Positions 43,127 to 51,036 of a stretch of DNA of 51,036 nt are shown piece after piece (the stretch's first letter is position 1; each line of letters starts with the position of its first letter). The stretch spans positions 1 to 51,036 of the forward strand of contig JAEMPJ010000020.1 in assembly GCA_022759365.1 (NCBI GenBank), given 5' to 3'. A program made the translations under genes and the position numbers. Origin of the DNA: Thermogladius sp. GTDB taxonomy: Archaea > Thermoproteota > Thermoprotei_A > Sulfolobales > Desulfurococcaceae. Under the pieces are notes generated by a model that saw only the letters and a program-made list of their open reading frames with translations, did no database searches and had not been told where the DNA came from.

Positions 43127-43825
43127 TTACTGACTGCCCTCTAATACCACAACGGGGATGGGTTGACCCGCGGGCTGACCCTGTGCTTGAGGGGCAGGTG
43201 TTGATTTAACTGTCAAGTCAACGGGCTGGGACTCCAGCGCCTCTATTTTGTCCAGATGCTGTTTCACGCTTTCCTTCTCTAGCTCGCAACTATCTAAATG
43301 CTTCCTTATGTGCTCGACCGCTGATTTATAAGCTTTCTCGGGTATCTCCCCTGAGAGGTAGCTGACTTTAATGCTCGTCAACGCCTTCTCTAATTCGAGG
43401 ATATTGTCCTCGAGCTCGTGAATCCTCTTCCTCAATAACTCTTTGACAGCCTTAGCGTCCTCCTTAGCCTTCATCAAGCTCTCCTCGAGGTTTTTCTTGA
43501 ATGAGTCATAAGCATGCTTGGGTAGGTCTTTCCTAGCATTCAGCTCTTCTAGGGCAGCCATTCTCTTCTTAAGCCTCAGAATCCTGTTCTCTAATTGCAA
43601 TGCCAGGAACTCCCACTCGGGTAGAAGAATTATGTTCCCATTTTCAAACTTGAACCTCTCTATATCTAATTGCTTGAATTCCACGTCACCGAGGCTTATC
43701 TCCAGGGCTCTCACTCTACCATCGGGGTCGCTGTAGAACCCGATAACGTATCCAAGCCTCCTATTGTAGGGGTCTGTAACCGGCTTCCCCAAATATTCAT
43801 CTACTTGATCCACTAGTATATCCAT
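43127..43825 (-). CDS. cdvA: CdvA: crenarchaeal division protein
   Basis: CdvA is the membrane-recruiting component of the crenarchaeal division machinery and recruits CdvB. The 232-residue protein has an N-terminal PRC-barrel-like beta domain (LGKPVTDPYNRRLGYVIGFYSDPDGRVRALEIS). A long coiled coil follows (about 75-200), then a Pro/Gln-rich linker (TPAPQAQGQPAGQPIP) ending in VVVLEGSQ, which resembles the CdvB-binding C-terminal peptide. The ATG follows GAGGTGGAGTT. Order and strand match a canonical cdvABC cluster. Confidence 0.95.
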   Translation of the reverse strand: MDILVDQVDEYLGKPVTDPYNRRLGYVIGFYSDPDGRVRALEISLGDVEFKQLDIERFKFENGNIILLPEWEFLALQLENRILRLKKRMAALEELNARKDLPKHAYDSFKKNLEESLMKAKEDAKAVKELLRKRIHELEDNILELEKALTSIKVSYLSGEIPEKAYKSAVEHIRKHLDSCELEKESVKQHLDKIEALESQPVDLTVKSTPAPQAQGQPAGQPIPVVVLEGSQ

Positions 43826-43867
43826 AACTCCACCTCGCTATCAAACTCTTATCCCAATTGAGATCCG

Positions 43868-43875
43868 TTATAAAT
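43868..43875 (-). promoter_or_regulatory. TATA box of cdvA
   Basis: The plus-strand TTATAAAT reads ATTTATAA on the minus strand and lies about 46 bases before the cdvA ATG, giving a leader of about 20 bases that includes the GAGGTGG ribosome site. Confidence 0.55.
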
Positions 43876-44152
43876 GAACGGGCTATACTGCATCACATAT
43901 TGCGAGGAGTCGAGTGAAAGGTTCTCTAAAAAATGTCTTATTCGAGCCTACCCTAAACCCCCTAGACGATCATGGCGAGGTGGGAGGGTTTTACGCGTCT
44001 CAAGGAAATCGATGTGGACCACTCTAGATCAGAAGCCTGGTGCCTGGCATCGCCTTAGCGCATCCCACGCTTTTAACCCTCATCATCATACTGCCCATAA
44101 AGGCCACCTCCCTTTTAAATCTTGCCTAGGGCATCTATGGAAGGGGTTGAAA
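43876..44152. other. Gap between cdvA promoter and the 44153 gene
   Basis: The track ORF starting at 43874 covers this stretch, but its first 93 residues look non-coding. The last part contains CTTTTAAAT at 44112-44120, the TATA box for the ATG at 44153. On the minus strand there is a poor C/D-box-like arrangement between 44089 and 44029. I see no other feature. Confidence 0.45.
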
Positions 44153-44398
44153 ATGGGTCTAGGCGTCGCGTCCCAAGTGTTAGGCAACATAGCTAGCGCG
44201 CTAAGCGGTGCCGGCGGGGTTGGCGCGATATTATTCTTCGTTGGCTTCGCAATAATACTAGTGATGTTGGTCACGATAGCTGTAATAGGGTTGATAAAAC
44301 TGATAAAAGCCCTGCCGAACATCCCTGTAAGCGGCTTCCTGAAGTTAATGGTTGTGACAGCCCTAGTCCTAATCGCGCTCGGCCTCATACTACCATAA
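44153..44398 (+). CDS. Small two-helix membrane protein
   Basis: The 81-residue protein starts at the internal ATG 44153 (MGLGVASQVLGN) after GGGGTTG, about 35 bases past the TATA-like CTTTTAAAT. It contains two strongly hydrophobic helices (about residues 22-48 and 60-80) joined by a short basic loop (KLIKALPN). I do not recognise it. It is convergent with eno, with a 14-base gap. Confidence 0.65.
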   Translation: MGLGVASQVLGNIASALSGAGGVGAILFFVGFAIILVMLVTIAVIGLIKLIKALPNIPVSGFLKLMVVTALVLIALGLILP

Positions 44399-44412
44399 TT
44401 TTTTAACAATGT

Positions 44413-45729
44413 CTATGGTTTCCTCGGGAACACGCTGAAACCAGGGTATTTCGGTTTTTCGACCTCTTCCTCGATTTCAAGCAACCTATTGTACTTCGCC
44501 GTCCTCTCCCCTCTAGCGGGGGCACCTGTCTTTATTAAACCGGCCCTGACCCCTACAGCTAGGTCTGATATAGCTGTATCCTCTGTCTCACCGCTCCTAT
44601 GGCTTATAATAGTCCTATACCCAGCAGTCCTAGCGATGTCTATAACCGCGAACGTCTCGGTGAGCGTGCCGACCTGGTTGACCTTGACGAGAACAGCGTT
44701 GGCGGCCCTCATTGATATCCCTTTCTCAAGCCTCTCGGGGTTTGTCACAAAGAGGTCGTCGCCGACCACTAGAATCCTGTGGGAGAACTCGCTTGTAAAC
44801 TTAGCGAAAGCCTCGAAATCGTCCTCGTGGAACGGGTCTTCAATGCTAACTATAGGGTAATCGTTAACCAACTTAGAGTAGTAGTCGATGAGCTTGTCAA
44901 CGGACAGTTCTTGACCCTCGATTACATAGACGTTTCTATCGCGATTGAACAGCCTGGAGCTAGCGACATCTAGTGCGAGAGCCACTTGGTCGCCCGGGGA
45001 GTACCCGGCTGCTTTAATCGAGTCGACCAATAGATCCAGGGCCTCTCTCGTCTTCTCTAATGGTGGCGCGAACCCGCCCTCATCGCCAACATTGATCGCC
45101 TGGGGGCCGTAGCGGTTCTTCAAGATGTTTTTCAACTCGTGGTAGATCTCCACGCTCGCCCTCAGAGCCTCGCTGAAAGTGCTGAAGCCGGCTGGGACGA
45201 TCATGAACTCCTGGAAGTCCAGCTTGTTGCCAGCGTGGACGCCGCCGTTTATTATATTCAACATTGGTACAGGCAGTAGGTCTGCCTGCTTCCCACCGAT
45301 ATACTGGTAGAGCGGTAAATCCATTGTTGAGGCGGCTGCTTTCGCCACAGCAATGCTGGTGGCCACAATAGCGTTACCGCCGATCCTAGCCTTATTCCTG
45401 GTGCCATCCATTTCGATCATCTTCATGTCTATCTCACGCTGCCTCCTCGAGTCCATGCCTATGATCGCGGGCGCTATCATTTTATTCACGTTTTCAACCG
45501 CTCTCCCAACCCCCTTCCCGTGGAACTCTCTCCCACCGTCTCTTACTTCAACAGCCTCATGCACGCCTGTTGAAGCGCCGCTAGGTGCGTAGCCAACCCC
45601 TACGCCGAGGCCCTCGGTAACAACCTTCACCTGGACTGTTGGATTCCCCCTGCTATCTAGAACCCACCTACCTCTAACGCTTTTTATCAAGAATGCTTCA
45701 TCATACTCGGAGTGGTATATCACGTGCAT
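44413..45729 (-). CDS. eno: Enolase
   Basis: Enolase interconverts 2-phosphoglycerate and phosphoenolpyruvate. The 438-residue protein shows the N-terminal SVRGRWVLDSRGNPTVQVKV, the flexible loop YAPSGASTGVHEAVEVRDG, metal ligands in ALDVASS, SIEDPFHEDD and VVGDDLFVTN, the catalytic lysine in LVKVNQVGTLTE, and SHRSGETEDTAISDLAVG. The ATG follows GGTGGTTTC. It is divergent from the small membrane protein gene with only 24 bases between starts, so the promoters must overlap the neighbouring coding regions. Confidence 0.98.
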   Translation of the reverse strand: MHVIYHSEYDEAFLIKSVRGRWVLDSRGNPTVQVKVVTEGLGVGVGYAPSGASTGVHEAVEVRDGGREFHGKGVGRAVENVNKMIAPAIIGMDSRRQREIDMKMIEMDGTRNKARIGGNAIVATSIAVAKAAASTMDLPLYQYIGGKQADLLPVPMLNIINGGVHAGNKLDFQEFMIVPAGFSTFSEALRASVEIYHELKNILKNRYGPQAINVGDEGGFAPPLEKTREALDLLVDSIKAAGYSPGDQVALALDVASSRLFNRDRNVYVIEGQELSVDKLIDYYSKLVNDYPIVSIEDPFHEDDFEAFAKFTSEFSHRILVVGDDLFVTNPERLEKGISMRAANAVLVKVNQVGTLTETFAVIDIARTAGYRTIISHRSGETEDTAISDLAVGVRAGLIKTGAPARGERTAKYNRLLEIEEEVEKPKYPGFSVFPRKP

Positions 45730-45753
45730 GAAACCACCTTAGAGGAGTAAGCT

Positions 45754-46068
45754 ATGTATTCAGCTATAGTCGGCGAAGTAATAACTTTAACTTTGGTTTA
45801 CTTGGCCTACGCCGCTTACACTGTAGCATATTTCGGGAAGATCAAGAACAAGTCAATATATACTTCGTACCCTTCAACCCTAATGTTCTTCGCTGTAACC
45901 CTGGTCTCGTTGGAACACGGCTTCACATTATACCCGGTGTTCACGGGTTTACTATCTGTGGCGACCTACTTTTATTCAAATAAGCTTATGGGCGGGTTAG
46001 CGTCAGCATTATTAGCTCCACTCATCCTATACATAGCACTAATCGCCCTATTATGGTGGGAGCCATGA
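45754..46068 (+). CDS. Small membrane protein upstream of signal peptidase
   Basis: I do not recognise this 104-residue protein, which has three or four transmembrane helices (about 5-25, 38-55, 58-75 and 80-100). The ATG follows AGAGGAGTAAG. Its stop overlaps the next ATG by four bases (ATGA), and the following gene overlaps the signal peptidase gene, so all three are translationally coupled. Confidence 0.7.
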   Translation: MYSAIVGEVITLTLVYLAYAAYTVAYFGKIKNKSIYTSYPSTLMFFAVTLVSLEHGFTLYPVFTGLLSVATYFYSNKLMGGLASALLAPLILYIALIALLWWEP

Positions 46069-46358
46069 GCAAGCGTTTGACATGCCCTAGATGCGGTAGC
46101 ACCGATATCACTATTGAGAAAACATGGCAACTTGTCTCGCCGCTACCGGATAGTATGGGGAGGATAACCATCACCGTCATGGGGATAGCTAGGTGCAACA
46201 AGTGCGGGCACAGGTGGAGGGCTACCGTCAGCAAACTCAAGGTTGGTGGGGCTAGTGTTGAGATAGAGGGGGGTAAGAAGCTGGAGGAAAAAGAGGAGAG
46301 GAAGCCAAAGGAGATCGTCCTCGACGCGGATGAAATACTCCGTGAGGGGGAGGCTTGA
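46065..46358 (+). CDS. Zinc-ribbon protein
   Basis: The protein has 97 residues from ATG 46065, which follows GGTGGGAGCC; the track opens four codons earlier. It has one four-cysteine zinc ribbon (LTCPRCGSTDI ... ARCNKCGHRWRATV) with an extended loop between the cysteine pairs, and a highly charged C-terminal tail (KLEEKEERKPKEIVLDADEILREG). It resembles TFIIS/TFIIB-type ribbons but matches no named factor I know. The last codons overlap the signal peptidase gene. Confidence 0.75.
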   Translation: MSKRLTCPRCGSTDITIEKTWQLVSPLPDSMGRITITVMGIARCNKCGHRWRATVSKLKVGGASVEIEGGKKLEEKEERKPKEIVLDADEILREGEA

Positions 46359-46828
46359 AAGACCCCTCCTTCAGCCCCTCGAAAATATTGCTGGGCGTAC
46401 TCTTAGTCCTCTTCTTGGCTCTACTCCTCGTATCGTTGAGACAAGTCGCCTACTCCCAGCCCACCCTCGCAGTTGTTGAAGGCTCAAGCATGTACCCCCT
46501 CCTCAGAGAGGGTGATCTCGTCTTCGCCTACCGTCCCCCGCCAGCGGACATCAGGGTGGGAGACATCGTAATATACAGGTTTTTCAACAAGCTGATAATC
46601 CACCGTGTTATAGACGTTAAGGTCGTTGACGGCGACTACTACTATGTCACACAAGGAGACAACAACCCGATACCAGACTTCATATATTTCGACGTAGTCA
46701 ACGGTGAGCCTGTGGGTGTTTCATACGACAGGGTGGTAGGAGTCGTCTTCTCGGTTGATGGTTCCGCGCTCAAGATACCCTACATCGGCTACCTTGCTAT
46801 CTGGTACCACGAGTTAACCGGAACCTAA
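46355..46828 (+). CDS. Signal peptidase I, archaeal type
   Basis: The enzyme cleaves signal peptides of exported proteins such as the Lon-like protease in this window. The 157-residue protein has an N-terminal membrane helix (ILLGVLLVLFLALLLVSL). The catalytic serine is in VVEGSSMYPLLREGD (about residue 44), the histidine replacing the bacterial lysine in LIIHRVIDV, and the aspartate in VTQGDNNPIPD, as in archaeal/ER Sec11. The TTG start overlaps the upstream stop (TTGA). The 3' end overlaps the topoisomerase gene by 15 bases on the other strand. Confidence 0.93.
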   Translation: MKDPSFSPSKILLGVLLVLFLALLLVSLRQVAYSQPTLAVVEGSSMYPLLREGDLVFAYRPPPADIRVGDIVIYRFFNKLIIHRVIDVKVVDGDYYYVTQGDNNPIPDFIYFDVVNGEPVGVSYDRVVGVVFSVDGSALKIPYIGYLAIWYHELTGT

Positions 46829-48892
46829 GTCGCCTCCCTTGAGAATAAAACTAGCTACCTCCGCAACCCACTTCCCAGTCGCTTTAGACTTGGCGACCGC
46901 TTTCAGAAAATCATTGTATGACACTTCTTCTCTCCTCCTCCACTCATTGTATCCCTCCAAGAGCCTATTGTAGGCTTCGTAGTGGTACCTGCACAGGTTC
47001 TTAGCGTAGACCTGCCTATTACAGAGAAGGCATTTCTCCACCGGTTTAACAACCCCAAGCCTCAAAGCCAACTCTCTTCCCACAACCTCCTTCCTCGCCT
47101 CGAAACTCTTAAGTAGGTTGAGAAGTGTCTGCTTCGCCTTTTCAACCACCATGGATCTCGTGGTTTTACCCAGCTTAATGTCCTCCAGATCCTTCTCAAA
47201 CATCCTGGTTAAATCCACTTTAGTCAACTCGGGGAAGAACTCCTCTATAACTTCTATGACACCCAGACCTAGATCCGTTATATCCACTCCTCTAGGAGTA
47301 CTCTTCAAATAGCCTCTCTCAAATAATGTTTCTATGATACGTGCCCTCGTCGACTCTGTCCCGATTTCGACAGACTCCATCCATCTTAGAATGCTCATCT
47401 TGCTCGGTCTTTGAGGTGGTTTAACTGTTGTCTTCTTCAAGACGACATCTACTAATACCACAGCCTCTCCTCTCGTGAAGTGTGGCAACCTTTTCTCAGC
47501 CGGGGCGTAGAAGGGGTAGTACGCTAACCAGCCTTTTTTAACAAGGTATTGCCCCTCGCTAGCGAATAGCTCGCCGGGTAGACCGGTTGAAAAAACCACT
47601 TTTTGCTTAACTATCTCAAACGGCTTGCTGAAGACTGCCAGGAATCTCCTGACGATGAGATCGTATATTTTAAGCATCTCCGAGGGCAGATTAGAGGGTG
47701 GTCTAACGCCTGTTGGATATATTGCCGGGTGCGCTGGATCCTCCTTGGGGCCCTCCCTCGGCTTCAGATACCCCCCTGTTTCAGAGAGCAACTGGTTTAC
47801 CAGGCTCCTGTAGGCGGGGTTTTCAGCGATTTGCGCTAGGACACCCCTGTAGTTGAGAGTTGGGGGCAGCTTCTGGCTGTTGGTTCTGGGGTAGCTTATC
47901 AAGGCCTCTAGGTAGAGCCTCTCAGCGATCTCCTGCGTCTTATACGGGCTGAAACCGTATATTCTGTAAGCCTCCTCCTGCAGGTCGCCGAGGTTGAAGG
48001 GATATGGTGGGGGCACCGATATCTTCTCTTCACTATATTCTTCGACGCGTACGTGTTTTCTCTCTCTGATATATGAGGCTATACGCATAGCCTCGTTCTT
48101 CGAGTCAATAGTTCCCTTGAGCCTGGTCGCGGTCACCCTAACGTTGTTTTTCTCAACTACAATACTTAACGTGAACAGGGGGTATGGGATGTGGAGATTC
48201 CTCTCCTTCAACTGAGCGGCGACGTGGGCTAGCGTGGGTGTTTGCACTCTGCCAGCACTTAATACAACTCTTCTACCCGTGACCGCTCCAACAGCTGTCA
48301 TCAGAGCCCTGCTTATGTTTATACCCCACAGCCAGTCTAATTCATGCCTGGCTAGGCCGGCCTCAACCATCTCTTGATCCAAGCCTGTTAGCTTTCTAAA
48401 AGACTCCCTCAGCTCTATGGGGGTCAACGAAGAGAACTTGGCTCTGAAAGCTCTCCGTAGGTCGCCGAGAAACTTTATTATTAGGTAACCTATAACTGAG
48501 CCTTCTATATCGTAGTCGCAGGCGTTGACATAATAGTCTACGCCCTTGCACACCTCGCTTAGAGCTAGATAATACTTCTTCGTGTATGAAGACTTCTTCT
48601 CAACGAGGTAGAGCGGGGCCCACTCATAAGTGAAAACCGGGTACCCTGTCTTGCTTGTGGTTAAGTTGTATATGTGGCCGACAGAGCTCGCTATGATGAC
48701 CTCCAGCCCGTTTCCTTTGTAGACGTAGACTGGTACTCCATGCATTATTATCCTGCGGTAGCTGGGTAGTATGGCAGCAGCTATTTTACCCGCCGCCTTC
48801 GGCTTCTCGGCTATAACGACGACCCTTCCCCTGAGAGACCATAAGTCGATGTATTTCTGCACGTGCGCCACCATGATACCGCTACCGCCCAT
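46814..48892 (-). CDS. topA: Type IA DNA topoisomerase (topoisomerase III-like)
   Basis: This 692-residue type IA topoisomerase relaxes negatively supercoiled DNA. The Toprim domain begins VVVIAEKPKAAGKIAAAIL and carries the acidic triad NACDYDIEGSVIG. The active-site tyrosine is in LEALISYPRTNSQKLP (Y334), and LSAGRVQTPTLAHV and HPAIYPTG are family motifs. A C-terminal zinc knuckle-like CLLCNRQVYAKNLCRYHYEAYNRL replaces the usual zinc ribbons. There is no helicase domain, so it is not reverse gyrase. ATG 48892 or ATG 48874 may be used. It lies 27 bases downstream of the M50 protease gene. Confidence 0.94.
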   Translation of the reverse strand: MGGSGIMVAHVQKYIDLWSLRGRVVVIAEKPKAAGKIAAAILPSYRRIIMHGVPVYVYKGNGLEVIIASSVGHIYNLTTSKTGYPVFTYEWAPLYLVEKKSSYTKKYYLALSEVCKGVDYYVNACDYDIEGSVIGYLIIKFLGDLRRAFRAKFSSLTPIELRESFRKLTGLDQEMVEAGLARHELDWLWGINISRALMTAVGAVTGRRVVLSAGRVQTPTLAHVAAQLKERNLHIPYPLFTLSIVVEKNNVRVTATRLKGTIDSKNEAMRIASYIRERKHVRVEEYSEEKISVPPPYPFNLGDLQEEAYRIYGFSPYKTQEIAERLYLEALISYPRTNSQKLPPTLNYRGVLAQIAENPAYRSLVNQLLSETGGYLKPREGPKEDPAHPAIYPTGVRPPSNLPSEMLKIYDLIVRRFLAVFSKPFEIVKQKVVFSTGLPGELFASEGQYLVKKGWLAYYPFYAPAEKRLPHFTRGEAVVLVDVVLKKTTVKPPQRPSKMSILRWMESVEIGTESTRARIIETLFERGYLKSTPRGVDITDLGLGVIEVIEEFFPELTKVDLTRMFEKDLEDIKLGKTTRSMVVEKAKQTLLNLLKSFEARKEVVGRELALRLGVVKPVEKCLLCNRQVYAKNLCRYHYEAYNRLLEGYNEWRRREEVSYNDFLKAVAKSKATGKWVAEVASFILKGGDLGSG

Positions 48893-48919
48893 GGAACCGT
48901 GTAGGGGGTTGTGTATCTT

Positions 48920-50038
48920 CTATGGGATAGGCGCTGTCAAGACAAGTAGGGCCAAGTACATGGCTAAATGTACGGGGCTGTGCGACATGCTGTACTGGTT
49001 TGCAGAGCCCGGGTGCTGGTATTTCCCGAAGATCAGCTTGAAGACTAGAGCTATCACCCCAAGCCAAAGGTAGAAACCGTAGAATAATCCTAATAGTAGG
49101 AGAACCGCTATACTTGTCCAACCAATTACATCATATAGTTCCGGCGACACGTAGCTTCTAACGACATGCCCGCCGTCGAGCTGGCCTATTGGAATTAGGT
49201 TGAGGAACGTCACAAGGAATACAATGTAGCTAATGATCGCCAGAGGGTGGAGGAGTATGGTGTAGCCCTGGGGAACCAATAGTTGCTCAAGTATCTGGAA
49301 GACTAGGGGGACACCCGTGAGGGGTGCCGCCTGCCCAGCCTCCACCATTTCCTGCGCTTGCTGAATGGTTACCGGCTGAGATAAAAGGATGCCTACTGGG
49401 GCTATGGCTAAACCAGCTAGGAACCCGAACAACGGGCCCGATATCCCAATCCTCGAAAGGCTCTTCTTGTCCGGCGGGATTGTCTTCATATTGATGACAG
49501 CGCCGAAGGTACCTATGAATCCCAACTGTATCGGCGGGGCCGGTATAAAGAAGGGCCCATCAATCAAAACCCTATTTCTCCTGCTCGCGAGGATATGCCC
49601 GAACTCGTGGACGGCTAGGGCTGATATGAAAATTACCGTGTACGCTAAGCCCCAGACAATAACCTCGGGCAAGCTGGTGTAAAACGAAGCAGACAAACCG
49701 TAGCCTGTAGCAAAAACGGTTGCAAACGTTGCTAGAAACAAAGGTAGCTTCCACTTAGACCGCCCTTTCCTAACAGGGATTATCCTTAGAACAGGCCTCT
49801 CGGATCTAAGCTGGATAACCATGTAGTTTTTATCCATTAAATCCGCGTATAGTTTATCGAAGAAATCCTCGCTTAGAGGCTCAGATAACACTATGTCGGC
49901 GACTTCACCTAGGTCGCCTGATGTGTATACGCTATAGCCTTCTACCCTGACCCCAGCTGTTGAGAATTGACTCAAGATATCGCTTATTATCGTCTGTAAG
50001 AAGCTTGTTGACGGAGACGAGCTCGACGCTTCCATCAA
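48920..50038 (-). CDS. Site-2 protease (M50) membrane metalloprotease
   Basis: This 372-residue intramembrane protease has the zinc motif HEFGH ([15 protein letters not shown]) in a transmembrane segment and the third ligand in [12 protein letters not shown]. About seven hydrophobic helices follow a soluble N-terminal 100 residues ([25 protein letters not shown] ...). It probably cleaves membrane-bound regulators. Its start (ATG 50035 after GAGGAGAGG) lies within rpoK in another frame, overlapping by about 105 bases. The final hydrophobic stretch is unusually rich in His/Ser/Pro. Confidence 0.9.
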   Translation of the reverse strand: MMEASSSSPSTSFLQTIISDILSQFSTAGVRVEGYSVYTSGDLGEVADIVLSEPLSEDFFDKLYADLMDKNYMVIQLRSERPVLRIIPVRKGRSKWKLPLFLATFATVFATGYGLSASFYTSLPEVIVWGLAYTVIFISALAVHEFGHILASRRNRVLIDGPFFIPAPPIQLGFIGTFGAVINMKTIPPDKKSLSRIGISGPLFGFLAGLAIAPVGILLSQPVTIQQAQEMVEAGQAAPLTGVPLVFQILEQLLVPQGYTILLHPLAIISYIVFLVTFLNLIPIGQLDGGHVVRSYVSPELYDVIGWTSIAVLLLLGLFYGFYLWLGVIALVFKLIFGKYQHPGSANQYSMSHSPVHLAMYLALLVLTAPIP

Positions 50039-50246
50039 CGCCTCTCCTCTTTATAGACATTGGCAACAATCCTCTTATTAACTCAGCTATGGCTATAGCG
50101 ACAGGGTCTTTCACGGGGAGTGTGGAGACATCTATTAGCGGTGGCGCCCCGTATGCTAACTGCAGGGCTCTAGCGCCCACGATCCTCGCCATTTCAAACC
50201 TCGTCAGCTTCCTGTAGTATAACTTCCCGGTTTCCGAAGACGTCAT
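49932..50246 (-). CDS. rpoK: RNA polymerase subunit K (Rpb6 homologue)
   Basis: RpoK is a small core subunit of archaeal RNA polymerase needed for assembly. The 104-residue protein shows the conserved [28 protein letters not shown] and [22 protein letters not shown]. The C-terminus extends by about 25 residues past the usual end ([17 protein letters not shown]), within the overlap with the M50 gene. The ATG follows GGTGTTTCTGG. It is the first gene of a rpoK-M50-topA operon. Confidence 0.95.
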   Translation of the reverse strand: MTSSETGKLYYRKLTRFEMARIVGARALQLAYGAPPLIDVSTLPVKDPVAIAIAELIRGLLPMSIKRRGVDGSVELVSVNKLLTDDNKRYLESILNSWGQGRRL

Positions 50247-50304
50247 CCAGAAACACCAGGATCCCGATGAATAATAGCATGGAAAGTGGGATTTGTAATT
50301 TCGG

Positions 50305-50317
50305 TTAAAAAATATTT
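50305..50317 (-). terminator. T-rich terminator after the thermosome gene
   Basis: On the minus strand AAATATTTTTTAA begins three bases past the thermosome stop. Such T-runs terminate archaeal transcription and separate this gene from rpoK. Confidence 0.5.
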
Positions 50318-50319
50318 CC

Positions 50320-51036
50320 TTAGAAGCTCGATTTACCGAAGGATGTTTCCTCTTTTCCTTCCTCTTTCTCCTTCTTCTCCTCTTTCTTCAACGGGCTGGC
50401 GGCAATTATATCGTCTATCTTAAGGATTGCCGCAGCAGCCTCAGCCGCCGTCTTGATCATCGAGCTCTTTACTAGGAGCGGTTCGACGACGTTGATCGAC
50501 GTCATGTCCTCCTTTACCACGCCGTTTATCACGTCGATCCCGGCGTTGATCTTGCCATTGCTGTGGAACTGCCTGAGCTTCATCAGCGTCTCTAATGGGT
50601 CTAAACCAGCTGTCTCAGCCAATATTAAGGGTATCTCCTCGAGCGCTGAGGCGAAGGCCTCTATCGCCAGCTGTTCTTTACCGCCGATCTTGGCAGCGTA
50701 GTCCCTCAGCCTCATAGCCACCTCTATCTCGGTCGCTCCTCCACCCGGCACTATCTTTGGCACCCTCAAGACGTTCCTGAGGACGTTTAAAGCGTCCTTC
50801 AGGCTTCTCTCAATCTCGTCTAGAACCATGTCGCTTGCTCCTCTCACCAGTATCGTGACAGCCTTCGGGTTCTTGCATCCCTCTACGAACACCATCTTGT
50901 CGTTGCCGACTCTCCTCTCCTCGACTACAGCCGCGTAGCCTAGGTCTTCTGGCTTCAGGTCTCTGACACTGCTTACAATCTTACCTCCCGTCGCCCTCTC
51001 AAGCTTCTCGAGGTCGCTCCTCTTCACCCTCCTCAC
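50320..51036 (-). CDS. Thermosome (group II chaperonin) subunit, 3' part only
   Basis: Only the last 238 residues lie in the window; the start is beyond its right edge. The sequence is typical of archaeal thermosome apical and equatorial domains: [99 protein letters not shown] and the hinge [33 protein letters not shown]. It ends in a charged tail [21 protein letters not shown]. The subunit type (alpha or beta) cannot be told. The protein folds other proteins in an ATP-driven double ring. Confidence 0.96.
   Translation of the reverse strand: MRRVKRSDLEKLERATGGKIVSSVRDLKPEDLGYAAVVEERRVGNDKMVFVEGCKNPKAVTILVRGASDMVLDEIERSLKDALNVLRNVLRVPKIVPGGGATEIEVAMRLRDYAAKIGGKEQLAIEAFASALEEIPLILAETAGLDPLETLMKLRQFHSNGKINAGIDVINGVVKEDMTSINVVEPLLVKSSMIKTAAEAAAAILKIDDIIAASPLKKEEKKEKEEGKEETSFGKSSF

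Noticed and set aside
44029-44089. Minus-strand C/D box sRNA candidate (ATGATGA ... CTGA) upstream of the 44153 gene
   Set aside because: D' would be CTAA and C' only GATGCC, there is no closing stem, and the nearby TTTAAA is better explained as the promoter of the plus-strand gene.
43874-44152. First 93 residues of the 174-residue ORF before the small membrane protein
   Set aside because: They overlap the cdvA promoter and the TATA box for ATG 44153, and have an Arg/His/Trp-rich composition unlike a real protein.

Overview
The window reads as a chromosomal segment of a hyperthermophilic crenarchaeon, most likely of the order Desulfurococcales (inference from gene content, not a database match). 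The supporting signs are a cdvA-cdvB-cdvC cell-division cluster, TBP, RpoK, a thermosome, TIP49, RIO2, NucS, an archaeal SAM synthetase, archaeal GlmM and class I archaeal aldolase. Start codons are frequently TTG or GTG with GGTG/GAGGTG ribosome sites, and many promoters are AT-rich TATA boxes 25-45 bases before the start. Genes are dense, with many 1-40 base overlaps. I found no tRNA, rRNA, insertion sequence or CRISPR array.

Layout. 1-2.6 kb: a sugar-kinase/FBP aldolase operon and a dolichol-kinase-like membrane protein. 2.7-6.4 kb: a secreted, membrane-anchored Lon-type protease, a small membrane protein and an HtpX-type protease. 6.5-12.6 kb: TBP, a DUF2070 membrane protein, ATP-dependent DNA ligase and family 4 uracil-DNA glycosylase; a 526-base gap between the last two holds a good candidate C/D box sRNA with its own TATA box. 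12.7-14.9 kb: a GtrA-domain protein with an unrecognised N-terminus, two small proteins, and an MNT-HEPN pair whose HEPN gene carries an in-frame TAA. 15.0-19.3 kb: a five-gene operon built around an SPFH/SHOCT protein with two zinc-ribbon/helical-repeat partners, with a perfect operator-like palindrome over its promoter. 19.4-24.7 kb: NAD synthetase, AMMECR1, Mut7-C RNase, CBS protein, Sm-like protein, a methyltransferase and NucS. 24.7-29.5 kb: a UPF0282 metallo-hydrolase, an Sfm1-like SPOUT methyltransferase, an Rqc2/NFACT ribosome quality-control protein and SAM synthetase. 29.5-38.7 kb: DUF460, RIO2, MfnA, TIP49, membrane and winged-helix proteins, a Trm112-like protein and GlmM. 38.7-40.9 kb: RNase HII and a DRG-type GTPase. 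41-43.8 kb: the Cdv/ESCRT division genes. 44-51 kb: enolase, signal peptidase, topoisomerase IA, an M50 site-2 protease, RpoK and the 3' part of a thermosome gene running off the window.

The most noteworthy items are the SPFH operon (reminiscent of the bacterial YdjG/YdjI arrangement), the C/D box sRNA with plausible 23S and 16S targets, the FBP aldolase gene that has no ordinary start codon and appears to begin at ACG, and the HEPN gene broken by a single nonsense codon.
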